A stretch of 64,000 bases of DNA. Origin: Takakia lepidozioides (taxonomy: Eukaryota; Streptophyta; Takakiopsida; Takakiales; Takakiaceae). The notes under the pieces are model-generated. The model worked only from the letters and a program-made list of their open reading frames with translations. It searched no databases and was not told where the DNA came from. The stretch is taken from NCBI GenBank assembly GCA_030704615.1, contig CM060732.1, forward strand, positions 1,552,001-1,616,000. Reading direction: 5' to 3'. Position 1 is the stretch's first letter. Each line of letters opens with the position of its first letter. The position numbers and the translations under genes were made by a program. Shown piece after piece: positions 31,391-44,049 of this stretch.

Positions 31391-33239
31391 GAGGAAAGGG
31401 GGATTGCAAATGACAATGTCAGCATGGACCTCTTTGCCCTTTTCCAGAGCTGCCAGGCTTGCACATGCATTGCAAATGCACACAGACATTTTGTGGTCGG
31501 GCTTCACCCCTTCCCCCATCATTTGATCATAAAACACCAAGAGAACACCAAAGCCTTCATCCCACGTCCTTGCTGTGCATACCCTGCAAGCATCGCGTTC
31601 CACGACACCACATCTTGTTCAGCCATAGTGTCCCTTCGCATCCTCGATGCACCCACATTTTGCATACATGTCCACCAACGTATTGTTCAGAATGACATTT
31701 GGTACAATTCCAGCTTTGAAGATGTTGCCATGGACCTCTTTCCCCTTTTCCAGAGCTGCCAGGGCAGTGTTCATAATGACCTTTGGTACAATTCCAGCTT
31801 TGATGATACCCCATGCACCTCTTTGCCCTTGTCACGCACCCACAATTTGGGTATGATGTCCACTAGGGTATGGTTCAGAATGACATTTGGTACAATTCCA
31901 GCTTTGAAGATGTTGCCATGGACCTCTTTCCCCTTTCCCAGAGCTGCCAGGGCAGTGTTCAGAATGACATTTGGTACAATTCCAGCTTTGATGATACCCC
32001 ATGCACCTCTTTGCCCTTATCCAGGGCTCGATGCACCCACAATTTGGGTCTGATGTCCACCAGGGTATGGTTCAGAATGACATTTGGTACAAGATGTCGC
32101 CATGGACCTCTTTCCCCTTTTCCAGAGCTGCCAGGGCAGTGTTCATAATGACATTTGGTACAATTCCAGCTTTGATGATACCCCATGCACCTCTTTGCCC
32201 TTGTCATGCACCCATAATTTGGGTCTGATGTCCACCAGGGTATGGTTCAGAATGACATTTGGTACAATTCCAGCTCTGAAGATGTCGCCATGGACCTCTT
32301 TCCCCTTTTCTAGAGCTGCCAGGGCAGTGTTCAGAATGACATTTGGTACAATTCTAGTTTTGATGATATCCCCATGCACCTCTTTGCCCTTGTCCAGGGC
32401 TGCCAGGCTTGCACAAGCATTGCAAATGCACACAAACATGATGTGGCCAGGCTACCCCTTCCCCCATCATTTGATCATAGGTCTCCAAAGCCTCCATGCC
32501 ACGTCCCTGTTGTGCATACCCTGCAAGCATCGCACTCCACGACACCACATCTCGTTCAACCATAGTGTCGAAAACTCCCTTTGCATCCTCGATGCATCCA
32601 CATTTGGCATACATGTCCAGGTCAGGGCAGTGTTCAGAATGACATCTGGTGCAATTCCTGCTTTGACCGATGTCACCATGGACCTCTTTCCCCTTTTCCA
32701 GGCTTGCACACGCATTGCAAACACCAACTAACGTGATGTGGTTGGGCTTCACCCCTTCGCGCATCATTTGCTCACAGGTCTCCAAAGCATTCGTACCACG
32801 CCCATGCTTGGTAATCCTGCCAACATTATATTCCACGTGATCGTTGAGGCATTCTGTGTTGAACACTTGGTGATCATCCATCATGCTCCCCTTAAACATA
32901 CATGTTGACAAGGGTGTTGAGTAGAAAATCGTTCGGCGTGAATCCACTTTGGACAATGTGAGTGTGCACCTGCTTTCCAGCTTCCAGGCCTTTCATCTTG
33001 ATGCACTTATGCAAGAGACACACATACGTATCTACATCTGCTGAAATGCCTCCTTGGTTTAAAGTCTGTAGAGCCTCTTTCACTCTACCTGCCTCATAAA
33101 GCATCTTCACATGCCCATAAGTGGCAGAAGAGGCATTGTGGACTCCCTCTCTTGATCCTCTTCCAGAAGTTGTGGTCATGGTTGAGGTGTCTGATTTTAT
33201 CAACTGTGCCGCTACAGCTATCCTTCCACAGGGAACCAT
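31349..33239 (-). pseudogene. Second decayed PLS-type PPR array
   Basis: The minus-strand N-terminal part (33239-32890: VKMLYEAGRVKEALQTLNQG, CLLHKCIKMKGLEAGKQVHT) is the best-preserved PPR stretch here and resembles the start of the 10.2-13 kb pseudogene. Repeats continue with VDMYAKCG-, YAQQGRGMEAL- and EGVKPNHI-type motifs, but with frameshifts and an internal tandem expansion (31640-32430). No E or DYW domain follows. The start is linked to the repeated 5' segment (KPAWVDG family) around 33.2-33.36 kb. Confidence 0.83.
31640..32430. repeat. About 185-bp tandem repeat derived from a PPR segment
   Basis: AATGACATTTGGTAC occurs at 31691, 31879, 32075 and 32251 (spacings 188, 196, 176), each in a unit that also contains CATGGACCTCTTTCCCC, AGAGCTGCCAGGGCAGTGTT and TTTGATGATACCCCATGCAC. 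Each unit is a deleted PPR repeat pair, reading GKEVHGD...AGIVPNVI on the minus strand. The third unit lacks 13 bases after GGTAC. Confidence 0.85.
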
Positions 33240-33539
33240 AGGTAATCTAGAGCTTGAAATCCGACCCTCTTGGATGAATATGGACCCACACTCTATCCTG
33301 CTCCTTCAGCTATCACTGGCTTTGCACAAATCATGCATACATCCTTGCCTTGCTGCCAATGCGATCATCGCACTCCACGCTCGTTGAGCCACAGTCGAAC
33401 ACTACCTTCGCATCTTCAATGCTCTCGCATTCGGCATACATGTCCACCAGGGCGGTGTTCAGAATGGCAAACCCTACAATTCCAGCTTTCACGATGTCAC
33501 CCTTCCATGTCACTTCCAGGTGGAGGCAGTACATATTAA

Positions 33540-34056
33540 AATATGCAAGCCCCCAAGGCCAGATTTTGTTTGCCTGTTCTTGTGAAACACACGTCAGCAA
33601 ATGTGCCCCCGAATCACGGGTGCAATCAATGCGCAGTGGTTCATGGAGTCGTTGAGTTGACTACATATTCACTTTAATGAATAAATATCTTTATTCCATT
33701 AATCGAATTAGGAATGAAAATTTCTAGTCGCATGTGCAGTAATTAGAACCACTTGTAATTTCCGTTTTTTCAAATTCTATGTATTTACACATGTAATTAA
33801 ATAGACCGGATTTTTGTTACTACTCCGGAGTCGTTGACCCCACTTCTGTCCGCTGTATGAAATGCCCCCGTGGGGTTGACCCCACTTCTGTCCGCTGTAT
33901 GAAATGCCCCCGTGGGCCCACATTGTCCGTTTCGACTCTCCAGTAGTCCCGTTTACTACCAAGTGGTTTCCGGAGTGGTTGGCGGACACCCAGTCGATTC
34001 GAAAAAGACACGAATGCTTCTAGTGTATGTTGTGGCACGATGCTTAGGTGCACGAC
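33540..34056. other. Noncoding, with a 42-bp tandem duplication
   Basis: CCCACTTCTGTCCGCTGTAT occurs at 33839 and 33881 in two adjacent 42-bp units ending GCCCCCGTGGG. No gene seen. Confidence 0.7.
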
Positions 34057-34091
34057 AATTTCAAAAGAAAGGGGGGGGGGGAGGAGATAAA

Positions 34092-34778
34092 TGATAACGA
34101 CGGCTAAGTGCGAGTGCCAAGAGGGCATGGCAGCTTAAGCCACGATTTGGCAATGGCGGGGTAGTGGTTGACCTTTCACTACCAAGGCCACAAAGGAGAA
34201 ACGGCTAAATGCTCAACACTTAGCAGCAGAGTAGACTGGCACCACTACCACGAGTAGCAATAGTGAGCAGTGTAGTGACCGTGGGTCGTGAACCACGATA
34301 TCACACGACCGCGGTCCAGCAGGGGAGCATAGGCTTTACTAGGCTTAGTAGTTTAGTGGTCGTGAGCCACTATGACCCACTATGACGCAGGACCACGCGG
34401 GCCACTAACACGGGCCACTTTCACGGGCCACTTTTTTGTTAACCTTTCAAGGTTGCATAGGTAGTTAAGCAACTGTCATCATCGACCTTAGGCTGTAAAA
34501 CGGCTCTTTAAGCATTAGTATAAAAAGGTTGCACGCAACTTAGTAGCCATCAGTGAACTGTACTTGTGCTATGATGTGAGACTGATTGAGGAATGATTCT
34601 GAAGTAAAGCCATGGTTTTCTAGCACTTCTGTGTAGAGCAAATGTGAGGGAGAGCTTTTGTGTCATTATTTGCACGGCCAGGACTTAGTCGCAGCTATGA
34701 GCAGATAGCTTAGCCTAAGCCCCGGCCACCATTGAATGAATCCGGAATGCAGATGGCGACGGAGCGGAGGACTCGACA
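34092..34778 (+). repeat. Probable LTR of a second retrotransposon family
   Basis: A polypurine tract (34063-34090, with a run of G) precedes TGATAACGAC. The region contains a TATA-like GTATAAAAAGG at about 34519 with the A/T-poor layout of an LTR promoter, and ends CTCGACA. No partner LTR or pol gene is in the window, so it may be a solo or 3'-truncated copy. The right boundary is uncertain. Confidence 0.4.
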
Positions 34779-34933
34779 ATAAAGGGAGTGATGATTTGTG
34801 GAACTATAGTGTTCCAGCCCACCACTAACGATTACCATGTAATCGTTCTGCAGACATACTGTCGGACAACCTCTGTTGGGTACTTAGGGACATGGGCTGT
34901 ACTGATGGAAGCCCATTTCGCTCAAGTCACCAG

Positions 34934-36154
34934 TCAGAGGTTAACAATGTCTGGCACCCAAGGCCGGCACACAGGGCCTGGAGACCAAGTAGAACAAGAG
35001 ATGACTCTTAGACCATAGTGGGAATCCAACTCATGAACAGAGAGGGCCAACCCCTTCTCAGCCCTCGCGGTCTTGATCCAAAAAGCAATACGGATAGTGG
35101 GAGCGTCTTCCCACGTCCATGACAACACAAAGTGATCAGGTAGGCGATCAAGTGCCTCAAGAACCCGCGAACAGATAACTCGCTGGTCTTCAAAGTGGGG
35201 ACCCGACAGAATGATCACATCAGAAGCTTGCCTGAGTAAACTATCACCGAAAGCCCGTCAATCAAATATGAGGAAGTCGGTATAACCCGACACGTCTGAT
35301 GATGAAATCAAAGCACCCGAAGGATCAAAGCACCCAAGCCTCTGAGTCCCAAGGACAACCAGATATCTTCCACCAAGTCGGAAATGATCCGGTTCTGCTG
35401 AGTACGTTCTCCGGACAGTGGAAGACGAAGACCCAACTCCTGCCAAGACAAGGCTCGATGATGTAGAAATCGAGTCTTAAAAACTCCCTGAGACAGTCGT
35501 GGGGTGTTCCACAAATCAACAACTTGCCTAGTTTAGCAACGAGCCTGCTCTGCTACTCGGACAGGATCAGAATTTGGACAAGTGAGAACCGACTCATGAT
35601 ACTTGGTGAGGTATGAAGCATAAAAAACAACCGTCCTTTCTACCTTGCAAACCAGAAACGATCAGCGGAAAGTAGGTCACACAAGGAAGCATCAAACTCC
35701 TAAGATCTCTCAATCTCTCTTTCAAACTCTTGCTCACATTGTCTAGGATCAAGATAGTCAGGTCCCGGGTCATGAAAGTTGTCAAAGTTATAGTATTTAG
35801 GATCGTAACTAACCAGAGACTGGGTGACCGCTCGCTCCTCAACGTCCAGGCCTCAGCAACTAAAATGTTGTCATAATCACTGTGAACAGGAGACGACAGT
35901 CTAACAACGGGACTCTGAGGGTCAGTGCTTGGCTCAATGACAAGGGGCTCAGCAGAGGCAACAATGCCAAGCTGTTCGGCAGCAACGCCCGAAGAAGAAT
36001 GCAAGGTTAAAGAAAGATCAAGCTTCACCCTAAAGCACTCCCCGTCTCTACTTGCAACACACCTAGAGACCACTGCCGAAGCCATAACATGCAACAAAAG
36101 CAAGACAAGCAAGGTGACAATGAGAAAACAGAGCAGTGAGCAAGAATGAGGCAA
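34934..36154 (-). CDS. Unrecognised ORFs, first with a signal-peptide-like N-terminus
   Basis: The upstream frame (36154-35594, 186 codons) begins with a short polar stretch and a strongly hydrophobic run (LLCFLIVTLLVLLLLHV), which looks like a secretion signal. The rest has no recognised domain. Further coding-looking stretches follow on the same strand in other frames (35520-35310: RALSWQELGLRLPLSGERTQ; 35218-34934: DRLPDHFVLSWTWEDAPTIR). They could be exons of one gene or parts of a decayed element. Function unknown. Confidence 0.25.
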
Positions 36155-36159
36155 GGTGG

Positions 36160-37540
36160 CTGGCTGCCATCTCTAAAAACACTGCTTAGCGCCCAAATCA
36201 CCCGCGCAACACCTAAAACGCCCCACAGCCCCGGTCAGTATCAGCGATGAACAAGGACACATACTACGCGAGACTCCACAACATTTTGTGCGTGAGAGGA
36301 TATGCTCATGTCCTTTCCTAGATGTCACTTTGTCAGGGCCATGAACAAGAAGAGCCAGCTCTGCGGACGAGAAGGGATCTTGCGCGTAGAGGAAGTCTGA
36401 CACACACTGACACACAGTCCCGAGCTACACGGCGTGCACATCCAACACCATGTTACACGGAAAATACACTCTTTCATCAAAAGACCCCCAATCCAAGGTC
36501 TGCCCGGGCTTATACATCAGACCTAGGATTGAGCCCACCTGTCGGATGGCGAGGCGTGATAGGCCCGCCGCATCATTCCATGGAATGAGTGAACGGCCAG
36601 GATCGAGCCAACATACTAGGGTTCACCCTGCGTAGTCATGATATGTAAACCGTATCCAACGATATAAAGCCGAAAAATACTATTGATGAACGTGTCCGTT
36701 AGGATGGATGAATAAGGTACTAAAAGCACCGGGATGAAATGAGCCTTAACGCAGGGGAAAAGTCGGGCAGGCACAGGCGAAACAGAGTGTTAAAAACTAA
36801 CATTATGCACTAAAACTTGTTAAGCTTAATCTGGTGCAGCAGGGATACTGACGGTTATAGCAGCTGTTAGCAAAACGGGCCTACAGCTTAGCAGGTGTTC
36901 TAGGACATGTCCTTAGATTGTTAGGGACAGTTAGTGATCTTGATGAGGGAGGATACAATTTCACAATTTCGGCGGAAAGGTTGAGTGCTTCAATGTTTTC
37001 TTATGCCAGACTTCTGGCCATGCCACAAGGGACCAAGTGAGCCCATTTAACTTTCATCTTTAGCTGCAATAGGAACAGGAAGCCAAGAATGGTGGTGGTC
37101 TCGTTTGGTGATTATAATAATTGACATGTGCAAACCACTCTTAGTCTTAACAATTCATGCTACGCGGTGGCCAGTCCACCAGTCCACACCTAACCCTGTT
37201 CCCCCCTGCCCCCCTTTTCTACTTCAAACACACCGGAAGGCTCCATCAACAAATAGTCCAGTACAATTGTCTCTCTGCCAGGAATACTGCCAAGGGATCT
37301 CAACCATCAATTCACCCAATTCTACCTGTCTCCATTGAATTGCAATTGTCATGGGCTGATAAAGGCACCCAAGATCCCATCACTTTAATACCTTTTATTG
37401 GCTGAGCACCTGAAGCAGTTAATTACCGCAAATCTATGAACGGAGTTGCACGAGGTCTAGTAGTGAGCATCGCACAACACCTTCACATACTTTACTACTT
37501 AGCGACCATGTTTTTCCTTCATCATGCACCCATGTCCATC
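36160..37540. other. No recognisable gene; 3' flank of the peroxidase gene
   Basis: Short ORFs only. The last few hundred bases before 37546 are presumably the 3' UTR and terminator of the ascorbate peroxidase gene, but no poly(A) signal is assigned. Confidence 0.4.
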
Positions 37541-37545
37541 TCACA

Positions 37546-40500
37546 TCATGCGGTGCCAAACCTGCAAAGCATATCTGGAATCAGCTGTTGTTTCTCGACA
37601 AGTAGCCACTCTTGAATGATTACCCAGCACATTGCTATGATCAGCAGGTAATGCAAGTTGGCCAGCCAGTCATACTATCCTGTTAACAGAAGGTAGGGGG
37701 AAGAAACTGGTGTTCAGTATTATCACATAGGCTGGCATTCATTACCACAAATGCAATGCTGTTTGGTTCTCCAGTGAATTTAATCCCATTCTCACTCTAG
37801 TTCACTGGTGTTCGAATTTCTGTATTGGCAATACACGTCACTTGTCTGCCGATCCTAATCCTACTAACATGAGTGCATCCACCTTCAGAAAAGTCTTCTT
37901 CAGAAGATATGACTACATAAAGATGTGCACACACCAACTCTTCTCACTCAACCCAGCCGCACATATATGGCAATCTATTTTTTCAGACGGGTGAACATAC
38001 CCAAGTTCAGACAGGTTCTGGTGGGCAACAGAATAATCCTCAAAAAACTTGTCTTCATCCTGGAACGCACAGTTTCAACAGCAGAGATTACCATGGCAAC
38101 AGTAATGAAGGTTAACAGACCATTTACCATTGTCTTTCACTGCAATAGAGACCATGAGATCGGTGTGATATACACAATACTACTGAACACGATACTGTCA
38201 AAATCTGAGATCAAGAAATAGTGCACAACCAGCAGCCCAGGAAGAAGCCACCCTCGCCACAGATTCATGATGGTCAACAGAGTGGATGTAGAGATAGTAC
38301 AAAATACTCCACTGCAAGATACCTAGGACACAGACAGTTATAGAACGGGCTTGCTACCTTGGCATACAGCTCCACCAGCTTATGGAAGGTAGGATCCTCT
38401 AGGAGTGCCTTATCAGATGCAAGTTGCAAGAGTCCTTCCTTCTCACCACTCAATAATTCCCTGTTCATTCAAGTTCCTATTAGAACTCCAGCAAATAGAG
38501 ATAAATAGAGAGAGGATGCCTCACTGCAACTTGAGAATGTAAACGTACCATTTGTGGGGTGTCTGACTACACACCCCACAAATGTCGACACTATACAGTA
38601 CAGATTACCGGATGCTGACTGTATTAATGCTGAAAACATCCCAGACCGTATTGGCTAGAAACTATGGCATGCAAGACTAGTATATTCGACTCAATTTTGA
38701 TGACCCCAGCATATGGATGAGCTTAGACCTCCTTGCAACCAAGCAGGAAATGAAGCCATTCCTAGAAGGCTAGAGTACCAAAGGAGAGCAGAATGAGATC
38801 ATATAAAATCCTAGAAGAAAACAGAAAGTTTGGCAGTTACGTGAAATAGCTGTTGTCAAACTGGAGGGGGTTGGGAGTCCATGGACCCTCGAATCCTGAG
38901 CGGTCCTTGTGGCATCTCCCCTGCCAGTGAATTGGGGATGAGATCAAACACATGCTAAAAAAACTAAGTGCTCCTGAACAAATCCCCTATTACCCTGCTG
39001 AATTGCGTACATCAGAGACCCCCATGCAATAATGATGCAACCACATTGAATGAAGACCTTCATTGAGGAACTTTCCAAAGGAAAGCTTTTGAAAAAGTCA
39101 CACGAACAGACTTCTTGGCAGTCATAGTCACCTCCAATCTATGTCGGTGTGCAAATTCATATAGAAAAGAATGAAACGAACCAGAGTATGGGCACCAGAA
39201 AGGGCCACAATGTCTTGATCGGACAGACCCATGGCAGACCCAAACACTTCACGAAGGTGGTCGGCTCCTGATCAACAATAATTGTACCACACAGTACAAG
39301 CTATGAGCAGACAATCAAGCAGAGCTAGGACACTGACTAGACTTTTTCCCTCTCCTATGGGCAGTGCCCTCCTTCAAGAGAGCTTTAAACAGTAACGAAA
39401 TTAAGTCTTCAACCACCAATATAGCGTTACAACACTCAACCTATGTGCCTTTTACACAACCAACCTGCACCACCACAGGCAAAGAACTCATTGAAACAGG
39501 AAATCTTGAGATTATACAACTCTAGAGTACCTTTGGTGGCATCAGGTAGCCGGCCTTCCACGGGACACACGTCCAAATCCTGCAAGGCCATCAGAGAAGC
39601 CACCCATAGGACAAACAGAACACCACAATGCATCTAATCATTTGTCATGTATGAGCTGCAGCACAAAGCCCATCCATCAGAAAAGCAAGCCAAGAAATTA
39701 CGACAAAAGGTAGTGGCGGGGGTTTACATCTGACCAGAAGTTGGATTGCTTTTAATACAACATCAAGAAACAACCAGAAAACTAGTCATGGCATCAAACA
39801 CTTAGTAAAACCACTAGGAATTTAAATACTCAATTTTAGGGCCTAGTAGAGTGTGATCTCATATCTGAGAAGGCGATCAAAGATAATGAAATAGCCACAT
39901 CCAAGGTAAAGCCCTTTCAAAGATGAAAACAAATGCACCAGCATAAAACATTGCAGGAAGCTAAGTGGGAAGAAGAAATGATAACACGAGGAAGAAGACC
40001 AGAAAGATACTGGAAATCTCTCCAAAACTACTTAGAAAGCGGAACCAGGAGACCTTGAGAAGAGACAGACATCCATTTAATGAGGATGCGGCAGGCTTAC
40101 CTTCCTTCCGGGATGGAAAGGGATAGTAGGCCCTCCGGTAACCTCAATAGCAACAACTCCAGCAAGCTACATCACACGCATAACGCTTACACAGGATTCC
40201 TACTGAACAACTAGTTATAACGGCACTGATTGGTATCCACAAATCACTGGCCTGCAATTTTTGTGCCCTCCTACCTCTATTTCTGTCTCTCCTCTCACCT
40301 CTATCCCTCCATACTACACATGCACACTCACACTCAAGGAAGACTCCACATGAAGCAAATAAGCACACATGCAATTTGACAATATAACTCAAGCAGAGTA
40401 AGACTTCCTGCAACAAGCACCTAATCAACATTACAATGGCCGACTAACACAAGTATTCTGCTACAGATGCTTTCAGGCTCAAGGACAACTAAACCAATAA

Positions 40501-41299
40501 TTGACTTTGCTGGATTCAGATAGGGCAGGTTCAGTTCATATCTTTAGAAAACTGAAGGCATATGGAAAATTCAATTACCACCCGACCAAAATGGAAAATC
40601 TTTGACATGGTCAACTTTACCTGGTAGAAGTCAGCATATGACAAGATGGGGAACCGGTCCTTGACAGGCTGAAGCAGCTTCACAGCTATGTCAAGGCCAG
40701 CATTCGCTCCATGGCCAAGCTCCTCCAGCATTCTGATGGTGCCATATGGTCCCCCTGTTTTCGACTTACAGTCAAATGTTCCAGCTCCATGCCATCTGTT
40801 GCAGGGAATGCATGAGGTCAAATGTTAATCCCGGATACGTCCCTACTTTGCTATGCTATAATTTCTGCTTACAGTGATTTCAGCCAGTATGCAGCTTACA
40901 CACTCTTAACAGAGTGATATCCATTTGAAGACAAAATGACCCATAATTTTACCATACAAATTCTCAGTATACTCAAAGGTCATAATCAACAACCCCCATA
41001 CAATGAGCATGCGACTGAGAGAGAGACTTACGCAAGGCGCACTATGATAGGAGCACAGTTCTTCTCTGCACACAACAAATGATTATCCAACAAGCAGAAA
41101 TTAGCCCGCGTGTACCATAAAACACTAAAGAGCTAGAAGCCGTTGTTTTCTGTGAATAACTCTCAACAATGGAGACAGGTTAAAAGTACACAACACAGCA
41201 GACACAGAACATACCAGCGATCAGACCACGCAGCTTCCTGCGAGCCTTTTCCACAGCTACCAAGTACTCATTGCTGACTGTTGGATAAACTTTCGTCAT
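37546..41299 (-). CDS. APX: Cytosolic ascorbate peroxidase, ten coding exons
   Basis: Reduces hydrogen peroxide to water with ascorbate as donor (class I haem peroxidase, cytosol). Minus-strand exons: 41299-41215, 41065-41032, 40795-40621, 40166-40101, 39579-39531, 39267-39182, 38920-38841, 38460-38358, 38059-38001 and 37561-37546, each with GT donor and AG acceptor and consistent phase. They total 753 nt, i.e. 250 residues, the normal length of cytosolic APX. Start [12 protein letters not shown], end SELGFGTA. Key residues fall at standard APX numbers: Arg38, Trp41 and His42 ([12 protein letters not shown]), Cys32, proximal His163 (LSGAHTLG), Arg172, Trp179 and Asp208. No transit peptide or C-terminal membrane anchor, hence not chloroplast or peroxisomal. 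Gly43 replaces the common Ser. A CAG acceptor one base before the start region (41302) suggests an additional 5' UTR intron. No lesion seen. Confidence 0.95.
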
Positions 41300-42985
41300 A
41301 CCTGTGGACACAACAACTTGAAGAGTTTAACACCGACTATTCATGTACTACTGCTGCAGCACAGCAGCCACACACTTCGTGAGATCACCAGACTGGGCTT
41401 GCTACAATATATATCTCCACAGCAACCAGATGTGTGGACCTGATGGCCAATACAATCTGACAGAAAGGACAACCAGCTTTCCACGTGGAGATGGAAGGGA
41501 GCTCCGACATGGTCCAATAAATTTCAACTCGCATTAGCAGCACAATCAGCCCCAAAGGCAGGGCATCGGTAAGAAATGGTCCAAAGGCTGTCACTGCTTG
41601 AACCTGATCTATTCCCAGAAACCTTCAAACGTAGAGACTTCTATCCACTAGTTAATCGGGCTCCACTATCGATGAGAAGCTGGATCAACTATCTCCGAGA
41701 CTTGCCCTTGAAGCAGAGAGAAGGAAATATACAATACAAAGTTTCCCAACAAGAATTGTCACATGGTTACAGAAACGATGCGCAGACCACAAACTCGAAC
41801 TATTCATATTCAACAGACCAACGGGCATAGAAAGACCTGAGATGAGAAGTGGCTGCTAAAGACGATAATAATCTAACGCTGGGTGAAAGAAACAATGCAA
41901 CGAAGTAACTGATTTGCATATAATGAGACAATCGGCAGAAAAGAACAGGAATCTAATGGTTTTATTTCATGTTTTCTGCACATTCGAGATGGAACGACCT
42001 GAAAACCAAGAATCCAAATGGTCGTGACATGTCAGACCCTACGGTTGACATTACAGATGTACAGGGTAATGCATTCACTCCACTCACAAAATCATGAAGC
42101 AAAACCTTACAAGACGGACCTGCGTGGGAAAAACACTCAGGCAGCAGATACTATCACGACTTCGATAAGGTTAGGTTCCGACGAGACTGTAAATACTACA
42201 CTTTCAATGAGTCACAGCAGGCATCTTAATTGTGATCACTGTATACATCTTTTACTTGATTTACACGCACTGGCCTTGCAAGCGTGGTACGAGGCACCTG
42301 CAGTGGAATACAATGAAGGAAACAGACATTGAAGGAACAAGTAAACTCAATGCCTCTCTCTCAACTTAGTTCCTACATATCAGCTCCCATTAACTATACT
42401 TCCACCCACAGCTATCCAGACAACCGTGACCCGCCCCTCAAGAGATATTGGATCAAAGACTCCAGGAAGTCATGAGGACTACCGGAGGCATTGCCAAAAT
42501 CAAGGGACAAAGAGCAACCAGAAAAGTCTCTTCACTCTATTCATATTCCTACCCGATCCATACAAGATGGCAGAGAGTTCTACAGGATTTATCATACGGC
42601 CCCGGATAAGACCTTTCCATAACCAATATCCAGGCCAAAAAGCGTAAAAGAGCAGCCGACGGATCCCAGTTCGTCAGGAATTCATGTAAGTAATACCTGA
42701 AAAACACACGATGCACCGAAGACTACACGAGCCGAGATAGGAGCAACGAAGCGCGATATTGGCTGGGAGTGAGTGTGGTCTCTCCACCAGGCCAGCACGC
42801 GCTCAGTCAAGCACTTCGAAGAGCCACCACTCCTTTGCGCATGCCAGGGCCGGCGCCTCATCTGACGGATATCCTTTCTACTTAACGCATCAGGTCTTTT
42901 CTATTCATCCACGTGACTTCTTATACCTACTTTGGATGAAATGAGTGAAAATTCATTTTCCCTCGTACTGCGCAAGGAATGAAAG
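41300..42985. other. Upstream region of the peroxidase gene
   Basis: No separate gene recognised. If the 5' UTR intron is real, the promoter and first noncoding exon lie in the 42.6-42.95 kb part, which is GC-richer than the intron-like sequence between. Confidence 0.4.
42910..42915. promoter_or_regulatory. G-box CACGTG upstream of APX
   Basis: CACGTG within CCACGTGAC, about 1.6 kb upstream of the APX start codon. bZIP/bHLH factors bind such sites and stress-induced APX genes often have them; the role here is inference. Confidence 0.25.
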
Positions 42986-42989
42986 GCGG

Positions 42990-43165
42990 AATGGAAAAAA
43001 AAAGAAAAAAAAGTATGTCGCCTCCCTAAGGAAGCGTAACTTATGGTGTCTCTTCACCCCCAAGGGCTACTGCCTGGACACCTTTGCAACACCAATCCGT
43101 GGATTGAACCCACAACCACTTCCGAGGTGGTATGTGCCCATTGCCACTAGGCTACAACTTGGTTG
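42990..43165 (-). mobile_element. tRNA-derived SINE
   Basis: The minus strand carries box A TAGCCTAGTGGC (43154-43143) and box B GGGTTCAATCC (43111-43101), then a body ending in a T-rich tract (opposite the A-rich run at 42993-43012). The spacing fits a tRNA-like pol III promoter. Different family from the SINE at 22.2 kb. Confidence 0.72.
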
Positions 43166-43548
43166 TCTGGCAGAATGAACATTAGCCTAGGGGTTCGCAT
43201 TGCTCCGCACTACTAGCGACGAATTTTGAGAACTAAGTTCAATTTTCACAAAAAGGGGTGGGTCATCCCCATGGTGTTACATACATACATCCCATATTTC
43301 ATTGTTTTTCGGAAGAAGAATGGCGGAGTATTGCAGAAGCTATCATGTCACGTCTCCGTATTTCATTGTATCTATCTATCTATGCCCAAGAAGTGAGGGG
43401 GAGTTGAACCAGTATGCACACACTTCCACACTCAAATCCACTCACATTTGACACGTCTACCTATTTCATTCTTCCTATTTCATTGTAATAGCATGTCTAT
43501 GTGATATGAAAGTTGTTGTATTTTTCATTCAAAAAATAATAGAAACAA

Positions 43549-43640
43549 TGTAGCCCAGTGGCCAGCAGTGCCATGCCATTTTCTACCCATTATAATCACT
43601 CTTGGACAAGTGTGTAGGACATGAGTTTAAACGGCCCATG
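43549..43640 (+). mobile_element. Decayed SINE-like fragment
   Basis: TGTAGCCCAGTGGCC resembles a box A, and a degenerate box B (GAGTTTAAAC) follows about 70 bases on. There is no clear tail. Confidence 0.3.
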
Positions 43641-43642
43641 AT

Positions 43643-43927
43643 TTGTTTGATCTGCATTTGCCAAAGATCTACAAGCTGTCCAAAAGACACAAAAAGACGC
43701 TGACTAGGTTTCGAGATGAGCCGTTCATTTCGCCCTATGAGGACGTAAGTGGCCGCCTTCATGACAATATCCGTGTGATGCATGAGAAGCATGCAATTGC
43801 TGGGATTCAAGAGCTACTAAACCTTACTTTAGAGAAGAGAATTATGGTTGATCATCTCATGCATTTTGTAAAGATATTTATCTTGTCAAGATATTTTATC
43901 ACTAGTGTGAAACTAGCTAGAAAATAG
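43643..43927 (+). other. Unrecognised ORF
   Basis: A 94-codon frame (LPKIYKLSKRHKKTLTRFRD, HDNIRVMHEKHAIAGIQELL) with even amino-acid composition but no recognised domain. It could be a transposon fragment. Confidence 0.2.
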
Positions 43928-44049
43928 TTAATTTTTATATTGACATTTGGGATTGACCCAAGTGTCAATTTAGGGGTCAACGTATGTGGTACCTGACGGT
44001 ATCTTCGCGGCAGATCGGCGGTGGGCTCAATTAGATCGGCGGTGGGCTC

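Noticed and set aside
31640-32430. CRISPR-like array
   Set aside because: Repeats are long, contiguous and PPR-derived, without unique spacers, and the genome is a plant's.
31424-32731. Plus-strand ORFs over the PPR tandem repeat
   Set aside because: Reverse-strand shadows of PPR repeats; the repeated Phe/Pro/Ser patterns come from the repeat unit.
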